Source: RGIG6165 sp045545175 (GTDB lineage Bacteria; Bacillota; Clostridia; Oscillospirales; Feifaniaceae). From it: 54,613 nt of DNA. The stretch is taken from the NCBI GenBank assembly GCA_045545175.1, contig JAZQAK010000020.1, positions 1 through 54,613 on the forward strand. The letters run 5' to 3'. Within the stretch, counting starts at the first letter, position 1; every line of letters starts with the position of its first letter. Shown here one piece after another: positions 6,888 to 15,275 of the stretch. The notes below the pieces were generated by a model, which was not told the origin of the DNA, did not search any database, and saw only the letters and a list, made by a program, of their open reading frames with translations. A program made the translations under genes and the position numbers.

Positions 6888-7203
6888 TTTTTCACCCCTT
6901 CTTTTTACCATCACTTGCACGGACCTGATATGGTCTAAAAAGGTAAATTTTGATTGAAACTGCGTAAAATCCCTTGAAAATACACAAAGTATTATCTGCG
7001 GAATTTTACTTGTTTGAATCTAAAATTTCCAGTTTTTATACTCTGCGACCCAATGGTGTAATGATTTTTGATTTATCAAAAATCTTCCGAAATTCCGAAT
7101 TCCGAATTCCGCATTCCGAATTTTGAGTACAGGGCATATCCGGCTCGTGAAAGTGCTGGTACTAATAACACAACTCAAAGTGGAAAAATTTTGCAAAAAT
7201 ATT
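6888..7203. other. Intergenic region with hairpin and heptad repeat
   Basis: About 316 bp between the sigma gene and the pduL terminator, both on the minus strand. It should contain the promoter of the sigma operon, but no convincing hexamers were found. Its only clear structures are the inverted repeat and tandem heptads at 7063-7118. No ORF in it looks coding. Confidence 0.6.
7063..7118. repeat. Inverted repeat followed by AATTCCG tandem heptads
   Basis: GATTTTTGAT-TT-ATCAAAAATC (7063-7084) is a perfect 10-bp-arm hairpin. Six bases later come three exact AATTCCG units and a fourth with one change (CATTCCG), 7091-7118. It lies in non-coding DNA upstream of the sigma operon. Confidence 0.8.
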
Positions 7204-7233
7204 AAAAAAAGCGGTTGGAAACCATCCAACCGC
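7204..7233 (-). terminator. Terminator of pduL
   Basis: On the minus strand GCGGTTGGA pairs with TCCAACCGC and is followed by a run of seven T. It lies 13 nt past the pduL stop. Confidence 0.88.
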
Positions 7234-7245
7234 CGTTTTGTTTCT

Positions 7246-7809
7246 TTATTTAACTATGTCGCCGTAAACCTGACCTGCAACGCCTGCTGCGTTTGCTTCG
7301 TCGGTATCAATGTGCATTGCAAGCGCATAAGTATCGCTCACTCTGACTACGGTGTTGTCGAAAACAAGCCCTCTCGGACCGCCGACTTTTACAGAAACGA
7401 TGTCCTTATCCTTAACGCCGTATTCTGCAGCGTCTGCAGTCGTCATGTGAATGTGACGCATTGCGGCAATAGCACCCTCTGCAAGTTCAACCTCGCCTGC
7501 AGGGCCTACGAGCTTAACGCCTGCGCTGCCCTTCGTGTCACCGCTTTCTCTTACGGGAACGGCAATACCGAGCGCTCTTGCATCGGTATATGAAACTTCA
7601 ACCTGAGTTGCGTTTCTTACGGGACCGAGAATTGACATCTTAAGTTCGCCCTTGGGACCTACAACTGCAACCTTTTCTTCACAAGCGTACTGACCGGGCT
7701 GTGAAAGCATCTTTTTTACGGTGAGTTCATAACCCTTGCCGAAAAGCTTTTCAAGGTCTTCCTGTGATACGTGCACGTGACGTGCGGAAACTTCAACTAA
7801 AAATGACAT
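7246..7809 (-). CDS. pduL: Phosphate propanoyltransferase (PduL-type)
   Basis: A 187-residue enzyme exchanging CoA and phosphate on short acyl groups (acetyl-/propanoyl-CoA to acyl phosphate). It has two homologous halves, each with zinc-ligand histidines: VSARHVHVSQEDL near the N-terminus and AAMRHIHMTTADA in the middle, plus the repeated GPKGEL/GPAGEV strand-turn motifs. No microcompartment shell, diol dehydratase or ackA gene is adjacent, and no N-terminal encapsulation peptide precedes the first domain, so it is probably a free cytosolic phosphotransacetylase used in acetate formation. AAGGAGAT precedes its ATG. Confidence 0.93.
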   Translation of the reverse strand: MSFLVEVSARHVHVSQEDLEKLFGKGYELTVKKMLSQPGQYACEEKVAVVGPKGELKMSILGPVRNATQVEVSYTDARALGIAVPVRESGDTKGSAGVKLVGPAGEVELAEGAIAAMRHIHMTTADAAEYGVKDKDIVSVKVGGPRGLVFDNTVVRVSDTYALAMHIDTDEANAAGVAGQVYGDIVK

Positions 7810-7878
7810 AAATATATCTCCTTAAGAATTTGTTACTATATAACCATTTTAATACTTTAAATTACAATTTGCAATATC

Positions 7879-8352
7879 TCATAAAAGTTTTCCGTGTATT
7901 GTGAGATTGCCGTTTTCCGCTTCGATTAAAATAAAGGTTTTTTTGCCCGTCCTGCAACCCGAAGCGGTACCCGGATTTGCAACCCATAAATCACCCTGCT
8001 TTTCGATAAGCGGCAGGTGGGTGTGTCCAAAAAGTGCGGCGTCTGCACCAAGTTCTTTCGCACGCTTGACAAGACGCTCCGTTCCACCTTTTACACCGTA
8101 GGTGTGTCCGTGACAGATGAACAGTTTGCAACCGCCTATCTCAAAAAAATCCTCCTTCGGATAGTCGCCGAGTGTAAAATCGCAGTTGCCTGCAACCTGT
8201 CTCACGGGCAGACCTGTGCATATAGAGGAAAGCAGATCGCCGTCTGCAATATTGTCGCCTAAGTGAACAACCATTGCGGGATCGTATTTTTGTACGGCGT
8301 CGACCATACAGCCGACAAGACCGTGTGTGTCAGAAAAAACAAGAATCTTCAT
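7879..8352 (-). CDS. YfcE/MJ0936-type metallophosphoesterase
   Basis: 157 residues of the calcineurin-like phosphodiesterase family. The motifs run in order: FSDTHG (residues 6-11), HLGDNIADGD, AGNCD, ICHGH and FGHTHLP, which together supply the dinuclear metal site. Its substrate is unknown; relatives hydrolyse artificial phosphodiesters. The start is fixed by the conserved MKILVFSDTHG. The codon lies only 6 nt after a consensus -10 hexamer, so the mRNA is predicted to be leaderless. The GAGG just before the ATG would then not be transcribed. Confidence 0.9.
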   Translation of the reverse strand: MKILVFSDTHGLVGCMVDAVQKYDPAMVVHLGDNIADGDLLSSICTGLPVRQVAGNCDFTLGDYPKEDFFEIGGCKLFICHGHTYGVKGGTERLVKRAKELGADAALFGHTHLPLIEKQGDLWVANPGTASGCRTGKKTFILIEAENGNLTIHGKLL

Positions 8353-8358
8353 ACCTCT

Positions 8359-8387
8359 ATTATAATATACAGTGTTACTATTTTCAA
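8359..8387 (-). promoter_or_regulatory. Consensus sigma-A promoter giving a leaderless transcript
   Basis: On the minus strand TTGAAA (8387-8382), a 17-nt spacer, then TATAAT (8364-8359). Counting 7 nt from the last T of the -10 puts the transcription start at 8352, the A of the ATG. Confidence 0.75.
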
Positions 8388-8421
8388 GACGGGCATATAC
8401 TGAAAAAGAGGAGTGGTGTAT

Positions 8422-8658
8422 ATGAATGACAAGACACAAGCAATATTAAATCAGGTTGAAGAAAAAACAGGTATGAAACTGTCGGATGAGGCAAAGAAAA
8501 AACTGTCCGACAAAGAAACGATGGGCAGGCTTATACGGGCACTCACGCCGTCGGATTTGTCCACACTTGCAGGGGCACTCAGCGGTAAAGACGGCATAAA
8601 TGCGCTTGCACAGAATACCGAACTTATAGAAAAAATCAAAAACGCACTGGAGGAGTAA
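8422..8658 (+). CDS. Small hypothetical protein (first of a trio)
   Basis: A 78-residue, helical, charged protein with no membrane helix. It has alternating Lys/Glu-rich amphipathic segments (EEKTGMKLSDEAKKKLSD) and a hydrophobic-Gly segment (LSTLAGALSGKDGINAL). The ATG at 8422 has AGAGGAG 8 nt upstream. It is followed two bases later by another small gene with a related layout. No family is recognised. The tight spacing and good ribosome binding sites argue that both are real. Confidence 0.7.
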   Translation: MNDKTQAILNQVEEKTGMKLSDEAKKKLSDKETMGRLIRALTPSDLSTLAGALSGKDGINALAQNTELIEKIKNALEE

Positions 8659-8660
8659 GC

Positions 8661-8999
8661 ATGGATGATTTCGGCGAAATGCTGTCCTCCGTTTTAAGTG
8701 ACCCCGAGAGTATGGAAAAAATAAAAAATATAGCACAGTCTTTGGGGGTGTCCGCTGACAGGGGACAGCAGGTCGCCCCTCCTGAGCCGCCGCCGCTGCC
8801 CTTCGGGGATTTTGGAATGATGGATAAAATAATGCCTCTTATTGCGGCGTATTCAAGGGCGGAGGCTGACAAAAACGTACAACTTTTGAAAGCGATAAAG
8901 CCGTATCTATCATCTGAACGCAGTGAGATGATAGATCAGGCAATTCAGATAATGAAGATAATGACAGTTCTGGGAGGAGAGGGTAAAAACGGTAATTGA
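8661..8999 (+). CDS. Small hypothetical protein with Pro-rich linker (second of a trio)
   Basis: 112 residues. A short acidic helix (DDFGEMLSSVLSDPESMEKI), then a proline-rich linker around residues 40-47 (PPEPPPLP), then a helical C-terminal half (MMDKIMPLIAAYSRAEADK onward) similar in character to the first trio protein (its LIAALKPYLS-type segment reads LLKAIKPYLS). GGAGG from the end of the preceding gene serves as its ribosome binding site. Function is unknown. It is coupled to both neighbours. Confidence 0.72.
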   Translation: MDDFGEMLSSVLSDPESMEKIKNIAQSLGVSADRGQQVAPPEPPPLPFGDFGMMDKIMPLIAAYSRAEADKNVQLLKAIKPYLSSERSEMIDQAIQIMKIMTVLGGEGKNGN

Positions 9000-9132
9000 A
9001 CGTGAAAACAGACCGCGAAAAAAGTTTCAGACCGAAGATATAATTCTTGCGGTACTGCTTTTTTTCATTATGAAAGAGAAAAACTGTGCTTCCTCTGCAA
9101 TAGTGATTGCAATATTGCTTCTCGCTACATAG
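8995..9132 (+). CDS. Putative 45-residue membrane mini-protein with a non-AUG start (third of a trio)
   Basis: An open frame overlapping the previous stop encodes a basic/acidic head (RPRKKFQTEDI) followed by two short hydrophobic stretches (ILAVLLFFIM and SAIVIAILLLAT) around KEKNCAS, ending at TAG 9130-9132. It contains no ATG, GTG or TTG near the expected start. The ATT at 8995-8997, 11 nt after GAGGG, is the most plausible initiator, giving MERENRPRKK or similar. It could be translationally coupled to the gene before it. The alternative is that the frame is untranslated. Confidence 0.45.
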   Translation: MERENRPRKKFQTEDIILAVLLFFIMKEKNCASSAIVIAILLLAT

Positions 9133-9133
9133 T

Positions 9134-9162
9134 AAACAGACCGTGCATGCCACGGTCTGTTT
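9134..9162 (+). terminator. Hairpin after the small-gene trio
   Basis: AAACAGACCGTG pairs perfectly with CACGGTCTGTTT around CATGC. The T-run is short (TTT), so it may be a weak terminator. Confidence 0.7.
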
Positions 9163-9211
9163 GGCGGTGTCAATAAATTTGCAATTATATATTTAAAAAT
9201 ATATAATTATA

Positions 9212-9220
9212 TGGTATAAT
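9212..9220 (+). promoter_or_regulatory. Extended -10 promoter of the yybS-gdpP-rplI-dnaB operon
   Basis: TGGTATAAT lies 31 nt before the first ATG, with a weak TTTAAA at 9192-9197 as the -35. The surrounding 40 bp is almost pure A/T. Confidence 0.55.
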
Positions 9221-9250
9221 CATAAAATACTATTATATGGGAAGTTGGAA

Positions 9251-10171
9251 ATGAGAAAAAACAATTCATTCATTTGGTTTCTTGTGTTTGCACTTTACTG
9301 TATGGCAAACACAGTTTGCATATTCGGTCTCGTATCACTGCCTCTTGTGGTGGTAACGTATTTACTTTGCTGTGCGTGTTCGGGCATAAATGCCATGCTT
9401 ACCGTTGGCATTTCGGCTGTTTTTGCAACTGCAGCACTGATTTTAAGCAGAGGCGTGTTCGGTTTATTCGTATTTATGCTGATAATTGCTTTTTGCCTTG
9501 CTTTTTCACATGCACATTCGTTCGGCTACACCAAAACGGCGTTTACGGTTACGGTGGCGGTGTGTCTCGCAATTGTGTCGGCTTTGCTCTTTGCCGTGTA
9601 CGCATCGGGTGCACCGATTACACCTGAAGGAATAATCGGCTGGCTGTCGGACGGGTTTGATCAAGCGGGAAGGCTTTATATGTCGGCACTCAGCGAAGCT
9701 TACGGAAGCGGGCTTGAGGAAATTGCGGGGCTTGATGTCGGACAGATGATTACCGTTGTAAAGACGGCGTCTATGAATATGATGACGGGTACGGTTTTAC
9801 TTATAGCGTCCCTTACGGCACTTGCAGGTACGGCACTCTCGTATAAAGTGAGGTACGGCAAGGTGAGCCTGCTTGACACTTATACGTTATCGCTCGTCGG
9901 CGGTATCATAACGCTGGTATCACTCGTCGTTTTCTCGACGGCAGGCGGAAGAGATATGATAATTGCAGGCAACATCTATATGGCGTTTATGCCGTGGTTT
10001 GCCGTGCTTGGCATAAAGGTACTCAGAAAAATATTCGTAAAGAAACAACCCGTGTCGATATTTACCGTTGTCACGGTGGCGATAATTGCATTTTCATTTG
10101 GAATTACGGCGGCACTCGTATATCTGGGTGTAACCGATAACGTCCGGGGGTTAGTAAGATATGAAAAATAA
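9251..10171 (+). CDS. yybS: DUF2232 (YybS-like) membrane protein
   Basis: About 306 residues with roughly eight hydrophobic helices, the form of the YybS/DUF2232 family. The ATG at 9251 follows GGGAAG by 6 nt; the TTG at 9245 is less likely. It overlaps gdpP by 11 bp and precedes rplI and dnaB, an order conserved in many Firmicutes, and this context strengthens the call. Function is not established. Linkage to gdpP suggests a role near the membrane with the c-di-AMP phosphodiesterase. Confidence 0.83.
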   Translation: MRKNNSFIWFLVFALYCMANTVCIFGLVSLPLVVVTYLLCCACSGINAMLTVGISAVFATAALILSRGVFGLFVFMLIIAFCLAFSHAHSFGYTKTAFTVTVAVCLAIVSALLFAVYASGAPITPEGIIGWLSDGFDQAGRLYMSALSEAYGSGLEEIAGLDVGQMITVVKTASMNMMTGTVLLIASLTALAGTALSYKVRYGKVSLLDTYTLSLVGGIITLVSLVVFSTAGGRDMIIAGNIYMAFMPWFAVLGIKVLRKIFVKKQPVSIFTVVTVAIIAFSFGITAALVYLGVTDNVRGLVRYEK

Positions 10172-12179
10172 AAAGAAATACGATTTGCGTATTCTGTGGA
10201 TAGCGGCGATTATACTTATAACGCTTGGCATATCATACCGTATCGGCACCGAGTTTTTAATCGGTGAAGCCGTGATGCTCGGTGTAATCGTGCTCGTTTT
10301 GCTTATTATGGATATGCGCCGTCATATCGGTCTGTACGCATATTTTGACAAAGGCACGAGGGCGATATCTGCCATAGTACACAATGCGGTTATGGACCTT
10401 GGTATACCTACGTTTATCGTGGGCGACAATAACGTGATTGTATGGAATAACGACAGTGCATCTGCCGCTATGAAAAACAAGGAATTATGCGGACGTGACT
10501 TAACGGATATTGCACCCGAAGCAGCGCTGAAGGACTACTCGGTAGATCAGCTTAAAGAGGGTGTTAAAATCAACGCCGTAAACGGCAGAGTATACAGAAT
10601 GTACGGCAAGATGGAAAAGCAGAACAGAAAACCCGTCACCGTCGTATATCTTCAGGACGTAAGCGATGCAGAGCAGGCACTTAAGAATTTTGAGGATACA
10701 CGTCCTGTCGTAGCAATAGTGGTTCTTGACAATCTGAGCGTCGTTTCGAGAAACGTCAGGGCGGGCGACGTAAGCCGTGCCTCTGCAGTGGCACAGGCGG
10801 AGGACGTACTCTCCGAGTGGATGGATTCGTGCGGCGGTCTTTTAAAGAAGTTTGACGATTCGAAATATCTCTGCATATTTGAAAAGCAGTATCTTGCCAA
10901 GTTCAAGGCAGAGAATTTTCCCGTTTCAAACAAGATAAGCGAGATAAAGATAAACAACTTTTCGCTCACGGCATCTATCGGTGTGGGTGTTGACGGAAAG
11001 GATTTTGAAACAGCATATAAATATGCAGAACAGGCACTTGATACTGCACTTGCAAGGGGCGGTGCACAGACGGCGATAAAGAACAACGCCCGTCGCGATA
11101 AGGACAGTTTTGAGCATATAGGCGGCCGTTTCCAGACGATAGAAAAGTCTTCGAGGGTAAAGTCGAGTTACGTTTCGTCAATGCTCGTGGAACATATTAA
11201 CCGTGCAGATAACGTTATCGTAATGGGACACGCCGCGGCTGACTTTGATGCAATCGGTGCCGCAGTAGGCGTTGCAAGAATTGCGAAAAACTGCAAAAAG
11301 CCGGTAAATATCGTATGCAACAGAGGCACGTGTCTTGCGATGTCGGTGGTGGACAAACTCTCGGCTCTGCCTGATTACAGGGACGTGTTTGTTGACGGTG
11401 CGGTGGCGCTTGACCTGCTTAAGAGGAATACGCTTCTCGTTATCGTGGATACGCATCTGGCAAGACAGCTTGAAGAACCAATGATATACAGAAATGCAGG
11501 TGCGGTGGCGGTTATCGACCATCACAGAAAAATGCCCGATGCCATAGATTCTGCGGATATTATGGAGATAGAGTCGTATGCATCTTCGGCGAGTGAACTT
11601 GTAACGGAATTTATACAGTTTATTGATATGGAAGACCCGCTTCTTAAAGAGGAGGCGGATGCACTTCTTGCAGGTATCGTGCTTGATACACACGGTTTTG
11701 ACTTCAAGTCGGGCGTGCGCACGTTTGAAAGTGCGGCGTTTTTACGCAGTATGGGTGCGGATACGACGGAAGTACGTAAACTTTTCAGAAGTAAGGAAAG
11801 GGATTTCAAACTTCTTACCGAGGGTATAAGAATAGCATCGGTATACAGGAAAAAGACGATTATATCGGCAATAGACGTTGAGGACGATTCAGTATACACG
11901 AGGGACATCGTCGGCAAACTTGCAGATGAACTTCTGTCAGTTGAAGGGATAGAAGCAAGTTTCGTACTCGTTAAGCGAACGGCGGGTGTACAGATATCAT
12001 CACGCTCTATGGGGCTTATAAACGTACAGAACATAGTCGAAAAGCTCTCGGCTTCAAGTGGAGGGCATTTCACATCGGCAGGCGGAATGTTTGACGGTGA
12101 TATAACAGAAGCGGTAGAACTGCTTAAAAAGCAGATCGACAGATATGCAGAGAATGAAAATATTGAGATGGAGGACTAA
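10161..12179 (+). CDS. gdpP: Cyclic-di-AMP phosphodiesterase GdpP (DHH family)
   Basis: A 672-residue membrane enzyme degrading c-di-AMP to pApA. Two N-terminal helices (residues about 10-50) are followed by a PAS-like domain (to about 150), a degenerate GGDEF domain (about 170-305) and the DHH/DHHA1 phosphodiesterase. Motifs are GHAAADFDAIG (variant of GHxxPDxDA), VDTH, VIDHHRK and, at the C-terminal end, SGGHFTSAGG. Length and order match B. subtilis GdpP (YybT). c-di-AMP controls potassium and osmolyte handling and cell-wall homeostasis. It overlaps yybS, and rplI begins 3 nt after it. Confidence 0.96.
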   Translation: MKNKKKYDLRILWIAAIILITLGISYRIGTEFLIGEAVMLGVIVLVLLIMDMRRHIGLYAYFDKGTRAISAIVHNAVMDLGIPTFIVGDNNVIVWNNDSASAAMKNKELCGRDLTDIAPEAALKDYSVDQLKEGVKINAVNGRVYRMYGKMEKQNRKPVTVVYLQDVSDAEQALKNFEDTRPVVAIVVLDNLSVVSRNVRAGDVSRASAVAQAEDVLSEWMDSCGGLLKKFDDSKYLCIFEKQYLAKFKAENFPVSNKISEIKINNFSLTASIGVGVDGKDFETAYKYAEQALDTALARGGAQTAIKNNARRDKDSFEHIGGRFQTIEKSSRVKSSYVSSMLVEHINRADNVIVMGHAAADFDAIGAAVGVARIAKNCKKPVNIVCNRGTCLAMSVVDKLSALPDYRDVFVDGAVALDLLKRNTLLVIVDTHLARQLEEPMIYRNAGAVAVIDHHRKMPDAIDSADIMEIESYASSASELVTEFIQFIDMEDPLLKEEADALLAGIVLDTHGFDFKSGVRTFESAAFLRSMGADTTEVRKLFRSKERDFKLLTEGIRIASVYRKKTIISAIDVEDDSVYTRDIVGKLADELLSVEGIEASFVLVKRTAGVQISSRSMGLINVQNIVEKLSASSGGHFTSAGGMFDGDITEAVELLKKQIDRYAENENIEMED

Positions 12180-12182
12180 ATA

Positions 12183-12626
12183 ATGAAGGTTATTTTACAG
12201 GCAGACGTTAAAGGACACGGTAAGAAAGGTCAGCTCGTCAACGTGAGTGACGGTTATGCAAGAAACTTTCTTCTTCCTAAAAATCTTGCGGTTGAAGCAA
12301 ACAATGCAAATCTTAACGTTATGAAAACGAAGGATGCTGCACAGAAGCACAAGATTGAACTTGAAATCGCGGCAGCAAAGGAACTTGCATCAAAGCTTGA
12401 GGGAAAAACGGTTAAAATTTCCGCAAAGGGCGGTGCACAAGGCAAACTTTACGGCGCTGTAACCACAAAGGAAATTGCGGAAGTTATCAAAAAACAGCTT
12501 TCACTTGAAGTGGACAAAAAGAAGATAGTCTGTGATGATATAAAAGCATTTTCGACGGTTGAGGCCGTTGCGAAAATATATCCCGAAATCACGGCAAAAT
12601 TCTTCGTTACGGTAGTGGAAGAATAA
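12183..12626 (+). CDS. rplI: 50S ribosomal protein L9
   Basis: 147 residues, the standard bL9 size. The N-terminal rRNA-binding domain has GHGKKGQLVNVSDGYARNFL, and a long helix then joins it to the C-terminal domain (GKLYGAVTTKEIAEVI). It binds 23S rRNA at the base of the L1 stalk. It sits between gdpP and dnaB as in other Firmicutes. Confidence 0.98.
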   Translation: MKVILQADVKGHGKKGQLVNVSDGYARNFLLPKNLAVEANNANLNVMKTKDAAQKHKIELEIAAAKELASKLEGKTVKISAKGGAQGKLYGAVTTKEIAEVIKKQLSLEVDKKKIVCDDIKAFSTVEAVAKIYPEITAKFFVTVVEE

Positions 12627-12658
12627 TTTATTTCTAAACGGAAGGGCAGGATATTCAA

Positions 12659-13996
12659 ATGGCAATTGATTTTAATATTGCAAAAATGCCATACGATCTT
12701 GAAGCGGAACAGGCCGTTCTGGGCGCTGTAATAATAGATCCCGAAAAAATGAGCGACATAGCGGATATGCTGACTAAAAACGACTTCTATTTTGAGAAGA
12801 ATGCAGGCATATACGAGATAATGACGGGCATGTACATAAAGGGTAAAGAGATAGACGTTGTAACCCTGCTTTCCGAAATGAAAAAGGACGGCAGGTACGA
12901 CGAGGGTGAAAGTAAAGCCTACGTTATCCAGCTTGCCGAATTTGTACCAACTTCGACGAACATAAAAAAATATGCGCAGATAGTGTGGGAAAAGTCAATT
13001 CTCCGTTCACTTATAGGTGCATCACAGGATATTGCCCAACTATGTGTTGAAGGCGGCGAGGATTTTCAGACTATAATTGACGCTGCCGAAAGAAAAGTGT
13101 ATGAAATTGCACAGGGCAACAATACCAAGGAATTCAAGCCTCTGCCACAGATACTCATTGATGTATTTGAAAGAATATCAATTATGTCAAAGGGCGGAGA
13201 TGAATATAAAGGTCTGTCCACGGGCTTTCACGATCTTGACAATATGATAGGCGGTCTTTGTAAGAGTGACCTTATAATCATTGCGGCACGTCCCGGTGTG
13301 GGTAAGACGTCACTTGCACTCAATATGGCACACCACGTTACGACGAAACTCAAAAAAGGCGTTGCGGTATTCTCACTCGAAATGTCAAAAGAACAGCTTG
13401 TAACGAGGGTTCTTGCAAGTGAAGCACTCATTTCGGGTAAGCGTCTGCTTCGAGGTGAGGTGCAGGACAATGAATGGGTAAGACTTACGGAGGCGACCGA
13501 CGTTTTGTCAAACTGTCACCTGTGTATAGACGATAACCCCGTAATAACGGTTGCAGAAATGAAGTCCAAGCTTCGCAGAGAAAAAGGTATAGACCTCGTT
13601 ATAATCGACTATCTTCAGCTTATGACGGGCGGTACAAGAAGCGAAAACCGTGTTCAGGAAGTATCAAATATTACGAGAAACTTAAAGATTCTGGCAAAGG
13701 AACTAAACGTGCCCGTAATTGCGTTGTCACAGCTTTCGCGTCCTGCAAAGGGCAAGGAAAACGAGCTTCCGCAGCTTTCCGACCTTCGTGAATCGGGTTC
13801 AATCGAGCAGGATGCCGATATAGTTCTTATGCTTTACAGAAATACGCTTGCAAGCCAGTTTTCTGACGATTACAATATGGCAAAGTGCCGTATTGCAAAG
13901 AACAGACACGGTGAGACGGGCGATATAGACTTTACGTGGAACGGTGAATACACACGTTTCTATTCTGCTGAAAAGCACCGTGATGAAAATGCATAA
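12659..13996 (+). CDS. dnaB: Replicative DNA helicase DnaB (DnaC in Bacillus)
   Basis: 445 residues. The N-terminal primase-interacting helical domain begins PYDLEAEQAVLGAVIIDPE. The RecA-like ATPase has Walker A ARPGVGKTSLAL, Walker B LVIIDYLQLM, and the arginine-finger/H4 region with SDLRESGSIEQDADIV. It forms the hexamer that unwinds the fork. AGGGCAGG lies upstream of the ATG. No intein is present at the usual P-loop insertion site. Its end overlaps tilS. Confidence 0.98.
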   Translation: MAIDFNIAKMPYDLEAEQAVLGAVIIDPEKMSDIADMLTKNDFYFEKNAGIYEIMTGMYIKGKEIDVVTLLSEMKKDGRYDEGESKAYVIQLAEFVPTSTNIKKYAQIVWEKSILRSLIGASQDIAQLCVEGGEDFQTIIDAAERKVYEIAQGNNTKEFKPLPQILIDVFERISIMSKGGDEYKGLSTGFHDLDNMIGGLCKSDLIIIAARPGVGKTSLALNMAHHVTTKLKKGVAVFSLEMSKEQLVTRVLASEALISGKRLLRGEVQDNEWVRLTEATDVLSNCHLCIDDNPVITVAEMKSKLRREKGIDLVIIDYLQLMTGGTRSENRVQEVSNITRNLKILAKELNVPVIALSQLSRPAKGKENELPQLSDLRESGSIEQDADIVLMLYRNTLASQFSDDYNMAKCRIAKNRHGETGDIDFTWNGEYTRFYSAEKHRDENA

Positions 13997-15275
13997 CAGA
14001 GTAAAACTTTTTATACGGGAAAACAACCTTTTTTCAGAAAACGACAGAGTGACGGTTGCCCTTTCGGGCGGTGCGGACTCGGTTGCACTTTTAAAGATTT
14101 TGCTTTCTCTGGGGTACGACGTAAGTGCCCTGCACGTAAACCACAATCTCAGGGGTGAAGAATCCGACGGGGATGAGGCGTTTTGCAGAGAACTCTGTGA
14201 AAAACTGTCCGTTCCGATTGAGGTTGTCAGTGTTGACGTGAAAGGCTATGCCAAAGAAAAAGGCGTTTCAACGGAAACGGCGGCAAGGGAACTTCGTTAC
14301 GAAGCACTGTGCAAAGCGGGTGGCGACGTCGTTGCAACGGCACATACGATGAGCGATAATGTCGAGACGGTTGTTTTTAATCTTTTAAGAGGCAGTGCTT
14401 TGTCGGGGCTTTGCGGTATACCGCTTAAAATAGAAAAAGGCGGTAAGGTGTTTGTACGGCCGATTATGTGTCTTTCAAGAGAAGAGACGGAGAAAACGGC
14501 AGGCGAATACGTTACCGACAGCACCAACAATGAGGATGATGCCGCACGAAACAGAATAAGGCACCACGTCATACCGCTGTTAAAACGGGAAAATCCTTCT
14601 TTGGAGGAGTCTGTTTTGAAAAACTCATTCATTCTAAGGGGTGAGGACGAGTTTTTAAGCGAGAGTGCAGAGGGCATAGAGTTGTCCTGCAGAGCACTTA
14701 AAACAGCACCAAAGCCACTTGCGTTGCGCAGAATTAAAAAACTGCTTGAAGATAACGCTCTTCCCGTAAATTCGATTTACGTTTCGGATATACTTTCACT
14801 TGTGTATTCGGACAACCCGTCGGCATCGGTCGACGTAGGCGGTGCAAGGATACGGCGTGAATATGATGCGATTGTCGTTGATAAGGGTGAAACTGCACCA
14901 AAACTTAACGAAATGACGTTGAGGTACGGTGAAAACGTTCTTTCCGACGGTTCAAGGCTCATTCTTGAAGAAAAGTGCGGGAAGATTAACAATTTATTCA
15001 CCACTTTTTACGTCGATAAAGATAAAATATACGGTACACTCAGTGTCCGTTCAAGACGCACCGGCGATGCCCTGCATACACACGGGGGCACCAAAACGGT
15101 TAAAAAAATGCATATAGACAACAAAATTCCGAAAGAAAAAAGGGATTGTATGCCCGTAATAACAGATGAAAAAGGCGTTGTCTGTGCAATCGGCTGCGGA
15201 ATAGACGTGGGCTATGAAGCAGGTAAAAATACGAAAAATATTCTTTGTATAAGATACGAGAGGGACGGAGTATGA
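13983..15275 (+). CDS. tilS: tRNA(Ile)-lysidine synthase
   Basis: About 430 residues. TilS attaches lysine to C34 of the CAU-anticodon isoleucine tRNA, using ATP, so that it reads AUA. The PP-loop is VALSGGADSVALL; a HNLRGEESDGDE segment and RNRIRHHVIPLL follow, and the C-terminal domain is present (about residues 330-430). The start is taken as ATG 13983, inside the dnaB end. The ATG at 13989 is an alternative, and neither has a strong ribosome binding site, so translational coupling is likely. Its stop overlaps the hpt start as ATGA. Confidence 0.95.
   Translation: MKMHNRVKLFIRENNLFSENDRVTVALSGGADSVALLKILLSLGYDVSALHVNHNLRGEESDGDEAFCRELCEKLSVPIEVVSVDVKGYAKEKGVSTETAARELRYEALCKAGGDVVATAHTMSDNVETVVFNLLRGSALSGLCGIPLKIEKGGKVFVRPIMCLSREETEKTAGEYVTDSTNNEDDAARNRIRHHVIPLLKRENPSLEESVLKNSFILRGEDEFLSESAEGIELSCRALKTAPKPLALRRIKKLLEDNALPVNSIYVSDILSLVYSDNPSASVDVGGARIRREYDAIVVDKGETAPKLNEMTLRYGENVLSDGSRLILEEKCGKINNLFTTFYVDKDKIYGTLSVRSRRTGDALHTHGGTKTVKKMHIDNKIPKEKRDCMPVITDEKGVVCAIGCGIDVGYEAGKNTKNILCIRYERDGV

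Noticed and set aside
7091..7118. Short CRISPR-like array
   Set aside because: Units are 7 bp, contiguous, with no spacers; no cas genes lie anywhere in the window.
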